DNA of 12,775 bases from Actinomycetes bacterium (GCA_021793935.1 JAJYRV010000027.1:1-12775); one strand, 5' to 3'. Positions 6,388 to 12,775 are shown, counted from the first letter of the stretch. Notes: generated from the sequence alone by a model not told the origin. Numbers and translations: made by a program.

Positions 6388-6393
6388 GGCTCG

Positions 6394-6861
6394 GTGGCCC
6401 AACCGGATTTTCGGCAGGGATATCTGTTCCTTGCGATCGCTATCGTCACGGAAGTCACCGGCTCTGTCTCGTTGCGGGGCGCGCTGGACTACCCGTGGCT
6501 TTACGCCGTGGTCGCCGTGGCCTTCACGACGGCGTTCGGCCTCCTCACATTCGTGCTGCGCGCGGGGATCGGAATCGGCGTCGCATACGGAATCTGGGGA
6601 GCGAGCGGCGTTGCGCTCACGGCGGTCGCCTCCATGGTGATCTTCAACGAACCTGTCACTCCCGTGATGTGGGGCGGCATCGGTCTCATCATCGCCGGGG
6701 TGGTCTGCATCGAACTGGGCTCCGGCGCCGCGAAACGGAGGGCATCGGCCGCGCTGAGCTACGGGCATCTCGCGGCGGAGTATGGCGAGCCTCCAGATGA
6801 GGACGGCAAATCCGCACAGGCGCGGGGCCCGGACGATCCGGACGCAGGTGATCGAACGTGA
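6394..6861 (+). CDS. Small multidrug resistance (SMR) subunit with hydrophilic C-terminal tail
   Basis: A 155-residue member of the SMR family of proton-coupled exporters. Four helices cover residues about 9-107. The essential proton/substrate glutamate is E20 (IAIVTEVTGSVSL) and the conserved aromatic site is W68 in GVAYGIWGASG. The family is normally 105-115 residues; here a polar, acidic tail of about 46 residues (110-155, starting SGAAKRR) is added. GTG 6394 is favoured by the TATCCT box and by family length; the frame upstream only reads through the 15-bp repeats. The stop overlaps the start of the next SMR gene (GTGA), indicating translational coupling and a heterodimer such as EbrAB or NepAB. 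Positive charges fall in the middle loop and the C-terminal side of helix 4, predicting N-in/C-in. Substrate is unknown; quaternary cations or similar are typical. Confidence 0.88.
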   Translation: MAQPDFRQGYLFLAIAIVTEVTGSVSLRGALDYPWLYAVVAVAFTTAFGLLTFVLRAGIGIGVAYGIWGASGVALTAVASMVIFNEPVTPVMWGGIGLIIAGVVCIELGSGAAKRRASAALSYGHLAAEYGEPPDEDGKSAQARGPDDPDAGDRT

Positions 6862-7178
6862 TCGCGTGGGTCTATCTGGGTATCGCGATCGCCTGCGAGG
6901 TGGTCGCCGCGCTCTCGCTGCGCATGGCCGTCAGTTCGCGAACCGCGTGGTACGGGCTCGTCGCCGCCGGATACGTCGTCGCGTTCGTGCTGCTGAGCCT
7001 CTCCCTCTCCGCGGGGATGCCGCTTTCGGTCGCCTACGGCGTCTGGACGGCGGCTGGGGTCGCGTTGACGGCGATCCTCGGCAAGTACCTTTTCAAGGAA
7101 CCGTTCACATGGGTGATGGCCCTCGGCGTCGCGCTCATCATGGGCGGGGTTCTGCTTGTGGAGATGGGTCGCCTTTGA
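6858..7178 (+). CDS. Small multidrug resistance (SMR) partner subunit
   Basis: A 106-residue, canonical-length SMR protein of four helices. E14 (AIACEVVAAL) and W63 (SVAYGVWTAAG) fall at the same numbers as in EmrE. It starts on a GTG that overlaps the TGA of the upstream SMR gene by 4 bp (GTGA), so the two are probably made in a coupled ratio and form an asymmetric dimer. Arginines lie in loop 1 (SLRMAVSSRTAW) and lysines in loop 3 (GKYLFKEPF), with none in loop 2, predicting N-out/C-out by the positive-inside rule, opposite to its partner. The sequence around the glutamate is closer to multidrug (Qac) than guanidinium (Gdx) types, but this is a by-eye judgement. Its last 41 bp overlap the 3' end of the convergent membrane protein gene. 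Confidence 0.9.
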   Translation: MIAWVYLGIAIACEVVAALSLRMAVSSRTAWYGLVAAGYVVAFVLLSLSLSAGMPLSVAYGVWTAAGVALTAILGKYLFKEPFTWVMALGVALIMGGVLLVEMGRL

Positions 7179-7713
7179 ACAGGTACTCCACGCTCGCCCA
7201 CAGCGGCCAACCCACGAACCACGCCGCCGTCACCACCCCTACCCGGGCGAGCCAGGCGAAGAGCTCCTCGGTGCGGGCGGGATCGTTCACGATGAGGATG
7301 ATCACGCCGAGGACTCCCACGGAGATTGCGGCGCAAACGAGCATCTTGCCCCACTCTCGCCATTCATGCCGGACCCGCTGCCGCCCGTGCTTGGGAATCG
7401 CTACCGGCCGCGGTCCCGAAGCGAACCGGTGCGCGAACCACGCGTCCACACGGGCGATGATGGAACGCCCGAACGCGATCGTGAAGCCGAGGTAAACGGC
7501 GCCGAGCCCGTGGCTGAAGGTCGCTGTCGCGTTGTTGATGAGCATGTCCCACGTCAGCAGGGTCAGGAGCACCACATCGAGTACCGGCATCCCAAGCAGC
7601 AGCACCGTTGACAACCGGGTCATGCGCAGCAGGTAGCGGGCGACGAGCCCGGCGCCGAGAAGCACCCAGAACCCGATCTCGCTGATGAGGATTCCAACCA
7701 GGACGATGTTCAT
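7138..7713 (-). CDS. Conserved five-helix membrane protein of unknown function
   Basis: A 191-residue integral membrane protein with hydrophobic segments at about 3-27, 34-54, 66-87, 121-143 and 151-173. A conserved-looking central stretch, HGLGAVYLGFTIAFG, leads to a polar loop (WFAHRFASGPRP through RHEWREWGK). This arrangement resembles a family of actinobacterial/Firmicute integral membrane proteins sometimes annotated YmcC-like; I hold that identification loosely. ATG 7713 was chosen because hydrophobic sequence begins there, while the in-frame upstream codons encode a charged, Arg-rich stretch lying across the divergent control region. It is convergent with and overlaps the SMR pair by 41 bp, and is divergent from the two-component system with a palindrome between them. 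The function is unknown. Confidence 0.78.
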   Translation of the reverse strand: MNIVLVGILISEIGFWVLLGAGLVARYLLRMTRLSTVLLLGMPVLDVVLLTLLTWDMLINNATATFSHGLGAVYLGFTIAFGRSIIARVDAWFAHRFASGPRPVAIPKHGRQRVRHEWREWGKMLVCAAISVGVLGVIILIVNDPARTEELFAWLARVGVVTAAWFVGWPLWASVEYLFKGDPSPQAEPRP

Positions 7714-7769
7714 ACCGTCATTGTTCGCCCGGGGTATGGACGGCGCATCCTCCCCCTGGCCACTTGGCT

Positions 7770-7787
7770 CTCCTTCGATCGAAGGAG
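7770..7787. promoter_or_regulatory. 18-bp perfect palindrome, putative operator
   Basis: CTCCTTCGATCGAAGGAG is a perfect palindrome in the divergent interval between the membrane protein gene (start 7713, -) and the histidine kinase gene (start 7834, +). It ends about 22 bp before the TAGATT box at 7810-7815, so it abuts the expected -35 region. It could be the site for the encoded LuxR-type response regulator or another dimeric regulator. With no loop it is not a natural transcript hairpin terminator. Confidence 0.5.
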
Positions 7788-7809
7788 GTGGCGACCCACC
7801 GCGCCGCGA

Positions 7810-7827
7810 TAGATTGGTGCGCGGAGG
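7810..7827 (+). promoter_or_regulatory. -10 box and Shine-Dalgarno of the histidine kinase gene
   Basis: TAGATT (7810-7815) is followed by GGAGG (7823-7827), which sits 6 nt before the ATG at 7834. Unlike several neighbours, this gene has a conventional ribosome binding site, which fixes the start. Confidence 0.45.
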
Positions 7828-7833
7828 AACGGA

Positions 7834-9021
7834 ATGGTGTCTCTCAAACGCGATCTCGCGGTTGCGGCGATCTGGCTCGCGATCGGTCTCACTGCGATTG
7901 CGCTCGGGATCCACCCACTGTGGTCCGCCGCCGCCGCGTTGCCGCCGACCACCACGACCGCCGTCCTCACCCTCCTGGGCCTCGTCGTGCTCGCCGTGTT
8001 CCGCTCACGCGTGCCCACACTCACCCTCGCCCTCGCTGTACCGATCGTCGTCGTCGATGTTCTTCACGGCGGTACCGTGGGCGTCGTCGTCGCACTCACC
8101 GACCTCATCTATGCGGCCGTGAAGTACAGCTCGGACGAGCGCCTGCGGTTGATGCTCAAGATCACGATCCTCCTCACCGCCGCCTGCCTGCTCGCGTTGA
8201 TCCTCACTCGGCCCGAGGCCGGTATCTATCAACTCACCGCGCAATGGGCGCTGATCATCGCAATATCCGCGATCTGGGGGTGGAACGTACGCAGCGAACG
8301 CGCTCGAACCAGTGCCGACCTCCTCGCCCGGCACTACCAGCAGCAGGTCGACCTGCAGGAACGGATCGCCCACGACTTGCACGATCTCGTCGCCAATCAC
8401 ATCGCCGTGGCGGGCCTGCATATCGAAGCGGCGAAGCTCCTGTATGCCTCGCCCGAGCGCGATTCGGCGAAGGTCCTTGAAACGCTGGCGAAGGCGAAAG
8501 CCGGCACGGACCACGCGCATACGGAACTGCGCAATCTCATCGACGTGCTCAGCGCCGCGCCCGGCGGGGGCGGGGAGGTTGACCCGGCGACGCTCACGCT
8601 CGACCACCTCCTCCCCGCCGGGCGGGAACTGGAGTGGGTTCCCGATCGACCAACGCTCGAGGAGCGGCTCGCCTCGTTCGGTTCCCTGAAGTCCGGCGTC
8701 CTCGCCCGTGTGCTCACGGAAGCGATCGCCAACGCCGTGAAACACGGCAGCGGAGACATCGCCGTGGAGATAAACGAAAACCAGCTGACCGTCTCGAATC
8801 CGATTTCGGGCTCGCCATCGACCGGCGGGGAGATCGGGGGCGGAGCCGGGCTGGTGGGGGCACGGAAGCTGCTCGAAAGCATCGGCGGGGAGCTCCTCGC
8901 GGGCGCGGGGCCGGGCGAAGAGCCCGGCGGGCAGCTCGGCGGAAGGCACAGTGGGCGGCCCCGCGGCACAGCGACGTGGCGCACCGCGATCATCCTCCCG
9001 GAAAGGAGTCAGCGTGAGTGA
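7834..9021 (+). CDS. NarL-type sensor histidine kinase (HisKA_3)
   Basis: A 395-residue membrane histidine kinase that phosphorylates the response regulator encoded next. The first about 150 residues hold five to six hydrophobic segments with very short loops, so there is no sizeable extracellular sensor domain; the signal is probably sensed within or at the membrane. A HisKA_3 dimerisation/phosphoacceptor helix follows, ERIAHDLHDLVANHIA, with H183 the likely phosphorylated residue. The C-terminal HATPase has its N-box at EAIANAVKHG (N300) and a glycine-rich lid (GGAGLVGARKLLESIGG). The usual DxGxG box is replaced by a SNPISGS segment. A Gly/Pro/Arg-rich insertion (about 360-385) precedes the final strand. 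The gene overlaps the response regulator start by 8 bp. The stimulus is unknown; envelope or antibiotic stress is typical for such loop-poor sensors, but that is inference. Confidence 0.9.
   Translation: MVSLKRDLAVAAIWLAIGLTAIALGIHPLWSAAAALPPTTTTAVLTLLGLVVLAVFRSRVPTLTLALAVPIVVVDVLHGGTVGVVVALTDLIYAAVKYSSDERLRLMLKITILLTAACLLALILTRPEAGIYQLTAQWALIIAISAIWGWNVRSERARTSADLLARHYQQQVDLQERIAHDLHDLVANHIAVAGLHIEAAKLLYASPERDSAKVLETLAKAKAGTDHAHTELRNLIDVLSAAPGGGGEVDPATLTLDHLLPAGRELEWVPDRPTLEERLASFGSLKSGVLARVLTEAIANAVKHGSGDIAVEINENQLTVSNPISGSPSTGGEIGGGAGLVGARKLLESIGGELLAGAGPGEEPGGQLGGRHSGRPRGTATWRTAIILPERSQRE
9003..9008 (+). promoter_or_regulatory. Ribosome binding site deciding the response regulator start
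   Basis: AAGGAG lies 5 nt before the GTG at 9014, inside the end of the kinase gene. It supports GTG 9014 over in-frame codons further upstream. Confidence 0.6.
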
Positions 9022-9673
9022 AGGAGTGCGCGTCATCATCGCCGACGATCACGAACCCGTGCGCAGCGGAGTCGCGGCAATCTTGGGTACGGACCCCGGG
9101 ATCGAGGTGGTTGGGCAGGCGGCGGACGGCTTCGAAGCGCTCACCCTGTGCGTCGAGCATTCCCCCGACGTCGCGCTCGTTGACCTCCGGATGCCGGGCA
9201 GGGACGGGATTTGGGCCACCGAACGCATCACCGCCGAAACCCAGGCCCGCGTCCTGGTACTTACCACCTTCGACTCCGACGATCTCATCTCCTCAGCCCT
9301 CGCCGCCGGCGCGCACGGATTTTTATTGAAGACGACGTCCGGCACCGAACTCGTGCTCGCGGTCCGCCACGTCGCGGCGAACCGGCACGTGCTCGACCCG
9401 GCGATCACCGCGGGCGTGATCGACCGCTATACGAGCGCTTCGCGGGCCGCTCCTTCGCCGTCGGCGCAGGCGCCGCGCCCGTTTCCAGAGTTCACGGAGC
9501 GGGAGCGGCAGGTGTGGGAACGGCTCGTGCTCGGCGAGAGTAATAAGCAGATCGCGAGCGCGCTCGGGATCGGGATCACGACCGTGAAGACCCACGTCGG
9601 CGCGCTGTACGCGAAGACCGGGGCGCTCTCTCGCGTCGAACTCGCCCAGAAAGGTCCCACCCAGGAAAAGTGA
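9014..9673 (+). CDS. NarL/LuxR-family response regulator
   Basis: A 219-residue DNA-binding response regulator, partner of the kinase whose gene overlaps it by 8 bp. The receiver domain (about 4-120) has the acidic pair D11-D12, phosphoacceptor D57 (ALVDLRMPG), the switch Thr at T84/T85 (VLTTFD) and the conserved K106 (FLLKTTSG). A Pro/Ala-rich linker follows. The LuxR-type helix-turn-helix covers about 160-215 (FTERERQVWERL through SNKQIASALGIGITTVKTHV). All key residues are present, so it should be active. Targets are not encoded with it; the 18-bp palindrome in front of the operon is an obvious candidate for autoregulation, and the divergent membrane protein gene is a possible second target. 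Confidence 0.94.
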   Translation: MSEGVRVIIADDHEPVRSGVAAILGTDPGIEVVGQAADGFEALTLCVEHSPDVALVDLRMPGRDGIWATERITAETQARVLVLTTFDSDDLISSALAAGAHGFLLKTTSGTELVLAVRHVAANRHVLDPAITAGVIDRYTSASRAAPSPSAQAPRPFPEFTERERQVWERLVLGESNKQIASALGIGITTVKTHVGALYAKTGALSRVELAQKGPTQEK

Positions 9674-9714
9674 GTGCGCACCGCGATTGCACGATATCCG
9701 CAAGCGGTGGCCAG

Positions 9715-9720
9715 TAGGCT
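9715..9720 (+). promoter_or_regulatory. Possible -10 box for the DMT transporter
   Basis: TAGGCT lies 9 nt before the ATG at 9730, predicting a leader of only a few bases. The nearest -35-like TTGCAC (9687-9692) is 22 nt away, longer than ideal. Confidence 0.3.
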
Positions 9721-9729
9721 CAAGGTTGC

Positions 9730-10593
9730 ATGGAGCCCTTTGCGCTGACGCTGCTTCTCATCGCCGCGGTCTCGCACGCGGTGTGGAACGCCATCGCAAA
9801 ATCGGCGACGGGCAACCCGTACGTGTTCGTGTGGGCATACCTCGTCCTCGCTTCGGCGCTGCTCCTGCCGATCACGGCGGTGTTTCTCTATAGGAATGGC
9901 TGGCCAGAGAGCGCAGGCATGGCCCTTGCGCCAGTGATTTCGGGCGTGCTGCACGTCGGGTACCTCCTCACGCTGCAGACGGCGTACACGAAAGGGGACC
10001 TCGGGGTCGTATATCCGACCGCGCGCGGAGTGGGGCCCCTGCTGACGATGGTCGTCGCTCTTGGAGTCATCGGGGAGCGGCCACAACCCGCCGCGCTTGC
10101 GGGAGCGATCATCGTGCTCGCGGGAATCCTCCTCGTCGCGACGGGTGCAAGTCGCCGGGTGCACTGGTTCAACCCGGGCCTGCTCTACGGTGTAGCAACG
10201 GGAGCGACGATCGCCTCCTACACGCTGTGGGACAACCGCGCCGTCACCGTGTGGAGCTTCGAGCCACTTCCGTATTTCACGCTCGCGCTCACGACTCAGG
10301 CCCTCCTGCTCACTCCATTCGCGCTGCGGACGCGGGAGACCTGGCAGCGCGCGAAGGTCTTGCGCGCCAACTCCTCGCGGATCATCGCCGTCGCGCTGTT
10401 GTGGCCACTCGGCTATATCCTCGTGCTCACCGCACAGAAAACGGCGCCCATCTCCATCGTCGCTCCCGTGCGAGAAGTCTCCATCATCTTCGGCGCCCTC
10501 ATCGGTTGGCTGATCTACCGAGAAGAACGCCCCCTTCGACGTCTGATCGGGGCGAGCATCGTGCTCCTGGGCATCGTGCTGCTCACGCAGTAG
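9730..10593 (+). CDS. EamA/DMT-family transporter
   Basis: A 287-residue inner-membrane transporter of the drug/metabolite transporter superfamily, with ten predicted helices made of two EamA repeats (about 5-135 and 150-286). The repeat ends read like the family: VVYPTARGVGPLLTMVVALGVIGERP in repeat one and APISIVAPVREVSIIFGALIGWLIYREERP in repeat two. Such proteins export amino acids, nucleotides or other metabolites, and the substrate cannot be inferred here. ATG 9730 follows a TAGGCT box by 9 nt, with AAGG 4 nt upstream. It begins 56 bp after the response regulator stop and is probably transcribed separately. Confidence 0.92.
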   Translation: MEPFALTLLLIAAVSHAVWNAIAKSATGNPYVFVWAYLVLASALLLPITAVFLYRNGWPESAGMALAPVISGVLHVGYLLTLQTAYTKGDLGVVYPTARGVGPLLTMVVALGVIGERPQPAALAGAIIVLAGILLVATGASRRVHWFNPGLLYGVATGATIASYTLWDNRAVTVWSFEPLPYFTLALTTQALLLTPFALRTRETWQRAKVLRANSSRIIAVALLWPLGYILVLTAQKTAPISIVAPVREVSIIFGALIGWLIYREERPLRRLIGASIVLLGIVLLTQ

Positions 10594-10603
10594 CCCGCCA
10601 CCC

Positions 10604-10624
10604 GCCAGAAAACTGGCACAGTTT
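10604..10624 (+). terminator. Overlapping alternative hairpins after the DMT gene
   Basis: GCCAG-AAAA-CTGGC (10604-10617) can form a 5-bp stem. The overlapping AAACTG-GCA-CAGTTT (10610-10624) can form a competing 6-bp stem. They lie 11 bp after the transporter stop. The following TTTCCCCC is only weakly U-rich, so termination is possible but not established. Confidence 0.3.
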
Positions 10625-10688
10625 CCCCCTCGTTGCCGGGATCCGCAACCCACTAGGCAAGCCCGCCCCACCTTGAGATTGTGAGGGC

Positions 10689-10850
10689 ATGCCTGAGAAA
10701 AAACACCCCACCCCGTCTGAAGAGCCGTACGACCCTCACAACGATTCTGACTCGGATCCCGAGCAGCTCGCGAGCAAACGACCCCGCACCTCCCAAGCCG
10801 AGGGCGAGGACGATGAGACGACCGACCCCTCCCCCACCCAACCGGAGTGA
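10689..10850 (+). CDS. Small acidic protein of unknown function
   Basis: A 53-residue ORF from ATG 10689 to TGA 10848-10850, beginning MPEKKHPTPSEEP. It has 15 acidic residues, 5 basic residues and 10 prolines and almost no hydrophobic residues, so it is predicted to be intrinsically disordered and cytoplasmic. The stop is only 3 nt before the ATG of the zinc-dependent dehydrogenase, implying co-transcription and possibly coupled translation. A GAGGG lies just 1 nt before the ATG, so ribosome binding is weak or the transcript is leaderless. I do not recognise a family. Codon third positions follow the local G/C preference, which supports real coding; the main doubt is that short proline/acid-rich frames can occur by chance in GC-rich DNA. 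Confidence 0.6.
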   Translation: MPEKKHPTPSEEPYDPHNDSDSDPEQLASKRPRTSQAEGEDDETTDPSPTQPE

Positions 10851-10853
10851 GCC

Positions 10854-12059
10854 ATGCGCGCACTGACGTGGCAAGGCACCCAGGCCGTCTCCGTGGAGGA
10901 CTGCCCCGATCCGAGCATCATCGATCCCACCGACGCGATCATCCAAGTGACCTCGACGGCGATCTGCGGCTCGGACCTGCACCTGTACAAAGTGCTCGGC
11001 CCGTTCCTCGACCCCGGCGATATCCTCGGCCATGAGGCGATGGGAATCGTGGCGGAGGTCGGTTCCGAAGTCACGGGGCTGCGGCCGGGCGACCGAGTGG
11101 TCGTTCCGTTCGTCATCGCGTGCGGCAAGTGCTGGATGTGTGCCCGCGGACTCCACACCCAATGTGAAACGACCGCCAAGAAGAATCGTGATCCCGCCCT
11201 GCCGGAGACCGGCGCCGCCCTCTTCGGGTATACGAAACTCTACGGCCAGGTTCCCGGTGGGCAGGCGGAGTTCCTACGCGTGCCGTATGCCGACGTCGGG
11301 CCGGTCATCGTTCCCGACGACGACGAGCCGGACGAGCGGTATCTCTATCTTTCCGATGTGCTCCCCACGGCGTGGCAGGCCGTGGATTACGCTGAGGTCC
11401 CCTCCGGCGGCACCGTCGCTGTCCTCGGGCTCGGCCCGATCGGGCAGATGGCCGCGCGAATCGCCGCGTTTCGGGGTGCCGACTCGGTGATCGCGATCGA
11501 TCCGGTGCCCGAACGGCGCCGACTTGCTGAGCACCACGGAATCACCACCCTTGACCTTGACGATGACGCCGTGGAGCAGGTGTGGGATCTGACCGGCCGC
11601 GGCGCGGACAGCGTGATCGACGCGGTGGGGATGGAAGCGCACGGGTCGCCCTTCGCCCAAGGAGCACAAGCGGTAGCCGGGTGGCTGCCCGACGCGCTCG
11701 CGACGCCCATTTTCACCTCGGCTGGGGTCGACCGGCTCGCCGCGTTGCACTCTGCCATCGCGATGGTGCGCCGGGGCGGGACGATTTCGATCTCCGGGGT
11801 GTACGGCGGGGCCGTGGACCCGATGCCGATGCTCACCCTTTTCGATAAGCAGGTGACACTGCGGATGGGGCAGGCGAACGTGCACCGATGGGTCCCGGAG
11901 ATCATGCCGCTGCTCACCGGCGGGGCGGACCCCTTGAACGTGCTCGACCTGCGCACGCACCGGCTGCCGTTGGAGTCGGCGCCGGAGGCATACGAGATGT
12001 TTCAACACAAACGTGACGGCGCGATCAAGGTCGTGCTTGACCCGGCCGGCGCGCGCTAG
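10854..12059 (+). CDS. Zinc-dependent alcohol/formaldehyde dehydrogenase-like enzyme (MDR)
   Basis: A 401-residue medium-chain dehydrogenase, cytosolic and NAD(P)-dependent, oxidising an alcohol or reducing an aldehyde. Catalytic zinc ligands are visible: C38 in AICGSDLH, plus H60 and E61 in GHEAMG. The structural zinc lobe has C90, C93, C96 and C104 (ACGKCWMCARGLHTQC). The Rossmann motif is GLGPIG (192-197), followed by AIDPVPERR, whose Asp suggests NAD(H) preference. The long linker after the zinc lobe and the layout fit the formaldehyde dehydrogenase-like subgroup, but glutathione or mycothiol dependence cannot be read from the sequence. The ATG lies 3 nt after the small acidic gene, and an SDR gene begins 14 nt after its stop, so the three likely form an operon. 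Confidence 0.92.
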   Translation: MRALTWQGTQAVSVEDCPDPSIIDPTDAIIQVTSTAICGSDLHLYKVLGPFLDPGDILGHEAMGIVAEVGSEVTGLRPGDRVVVPFVIACGKCWMCARGLHTQCETTAKKNRDPALPETGAALFGYTKLYGQVPGGQAEFLRVPYADVGPVIVPDDDEPDERYLYLSDVLPTAWQAVDYAEVPSGGTVAVLGLGPIGQMAARIAAFRGADSVIAIDPVPERRRLAEHHGITTLDLDDDAVEQVWDLTGRGADSVIDAVGMEAHGSPFAQGAQAVAGWLPDALATPIFTSAGVDRLAALHSAIAMVRRGGTISISGVYGGAVDPMPMLTLFDKQVTLRMGQANVHRWVPEIMPLLTGGADPLNVLDLRTHRLPLESAPEAYEMFQHKRDGAIKVVLDPAGAR

Positions 12060-12073
12060 GGCGGGCGGCGGAC

Positions 12074-12775
12074 ATGCGGATCGTGATCATCGGCGCAAGC
12101 GGCAACGCCGGAACGGCCCTGCTTCATGCGTTGCACAACGAGCCCGCGGTGACCGAGATCGTCGGGGTTGCGCGCCGCGTCCCCCTGCGCCGCTCACCCG
12201 CAAGTGCATATGCGGGAGTCCGCTGGGAGCAGGTGGACATCAGTTTGCCCGTCGTCGACCCCCATGCGGAGAATCTCCTCGTGGAGCGGCTCAGTGAGGC
12301 GATCGCGGGAGCGGACGCGGTGGTGCACCTCGCGTGGCAGATTCAACCCAATCGTCACCGCTCGGTGCTGCGGCGCACCAACGTCGCTGGAACGTTGCGC
12401 GTGATCCACGCCTGTCTGCAGGCCGATGTGCCCCGAATCGTGGCGGCGTCCTCCGTTGGCGCCTACTCCCCCGCCCGCGGCAACGATCCCCGGGATGAGA
12501 CGTGGCCCGCGGGCGGGATCGGCGGCTCGCACTATTCCGTCGACAAGGCGGCCCAGGAGCGGGCCCTCGACTACGCCGAGGAGCGCGGGCTCGCCGTCGC
12601 CCGGTTGCGCCCGGCGCTCATCTTCGACGCCGATGCTGCCTCGGAGATCCTGCGCCTGTTCATCGGTCCTGCCCTGCCGCCCCGCCTACTGCGACCGGGG
12701 GCGGTGCCGATGCTGCCGGTGCCCGCCGGGGTGCGGGTGCAGGTGGTGCACGGCGCGGCCGCAAAGGCGGCGCTG
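12074..12775 (+). CDS. NAD-dependent epimerase/dehydratase family protein (3' truncated)
   Basis: The first 234 residues of an extended short-chain dehydrogenase; the frame is still open at the window edge. The N-terminal nucleotide motif is GASGNAG (7-13). The catalytic Ser is at S126/S127 (AASSVGAYS), and the YxxxK pair is Y154 and K158 (HYSVDKAAQE). This set marks a functional NAD(P)-dependent sugar-nucleotide or steroid-type epimerase/reductase fold; the substrate is not identifiable from this part. It begins 14 nt after the dehydrogenase stop with no promoter visible between, so it is probably co-transcribed. Confidence 0.88.
   Translation, partial: MRIVIIGASGNAGTALLHALHNEPAVTEIVGVARRVPLRRSPASAYAGVRWEQVDISLPVVDPHAENLLVERLSEAIAGADAVVHLAWQIQPNRHRSVLRRTNVAGTLRVIHACLQADVPRIVAASSVGAYSPARGNDPRDETWPAGGIGGSHYSVDKAAQERALDYAEERGLAVARLRPALIFDADAASEILRLFIGPALPPRLLRPGAVPMLPVPAGVRVQVVHGAAAKAAL

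Noticed and set aside
6241..6393. N-terminal extension of the first SMR protein
   Set aside because: It reads only Arg-rich sequence and the 15-bp repeats, precedes the promoter, and SMR proteins start just before their first helix.
7714..7914. N-terminal extension of the minus-strand membrane protein
   Set aside because: It is a highly charged Arg-rich stretch antisense to the kinase start and across the palindrome; the hydrophobic protein begins at ATG 7713.
8005..9039. Long minus-strand open frame (344 codons)
   Set aside because: It is antisense to the histidine kinase, whose H-box, N-box and overlap with the response regulator identify the true strand.
9674..9681. GTGCGCAC palindrome after the response regulator
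   Set aside because: It is only 8 bp with no loop or U-tract; expected often by chance in GC-rich DNA.
9427..10863. Long minus-strand open frame (478 codons)
   Set aside because: It is antisense to a clear response regulator end and a complete DMT transporter, with Arg/His/Asp-rich composition typical of shadow frames in GC-rich genes.
11274..12008. Minus-strand open frames under the dehydrogenase
   Set aside because: The plus-strand zinc ligands and Rossmann motif identify the real gene; the antisense frames lack recognisable domains.

Overview
The window is GC-rich, gene-dense chromosomal DNA from a bacterium, almost certainly an actinobacterium and probably of the Micrococcales type. The evidence is strong G/C preference at third codon positions, frequent GTG starts, a DUF222/HNH ('13E12-like') endonuclease gene, an actinobacterial DtxR/MntR-type regulator, and repeated leaderless promoter geometry (a TANNNT-like -10 box 6-7 nt before the start codon). 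I cannot name the genus. No rRNA, tRNA, transposase, CRISPR array or phage gene was seen.

Left part (1-2793): the tail of an unidentified gene (2-85, +) converges on an aldo/keto reductase (122-961, -). The reductase is divergent from a YeiH-type putative sulfate exporter (1047-2102, +), and a 14-bp inverted repeat lies in their short shared control region. A DtxR/MntR-type metal-dependent repressor (2122-2793, +) follows the exporter closely.

Middle part (2794-6393): a 4 x 15-bp tandem array (2818-2877), a multi-pass envelope protein of unknown function (3063-4148, +), a convergent and end-overlapping DUF222/HNH endonuclease (4072-6168, -), then a second 4 x 15-bp array (6256-6315). The two arrays bracket this gene pair and share a loose unit pattern in the same orientation, which makes the segment the most likely accessory module of the window.

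Right part (6394-12775): a translationally coupled pair of small multidrug resistance (SMR) subunits (6394-6861, 6858-7178), whose charge patterns predict opposite membrane orientations; a five-segment membrane protein (7138-7713, -); and, divergent from it across an 18-bp perfect palindrome, a NarL/LuxR-type two-component system (7834-9021 kinase, 9014-9673 response regulator). An EamA/DMT transporter (9730-10593) follows. Last comes a compact set of a 53-residue acidic protein (10689-10850), a zinc-dependent formaldehyde/alcohol dehydrogenase-like enzyme (10854-12059) and an SDR-type epimerase/dehydratase cut by the window edge (12074-12775).

The genes do not form one pathway. The themes are small-molecule export (YeiH, SMR pair, DMT), carbonyl/alcohol redox chemistry (AKR, ADH, SDR) and envelope sensing. 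I did not find a clearly new defence or mobile system. The points most worth a second look are the paired tandem arrays, the SMR pair with its hydrophilic tail, the small acidic gene and the palindrome in front of the two-component system.
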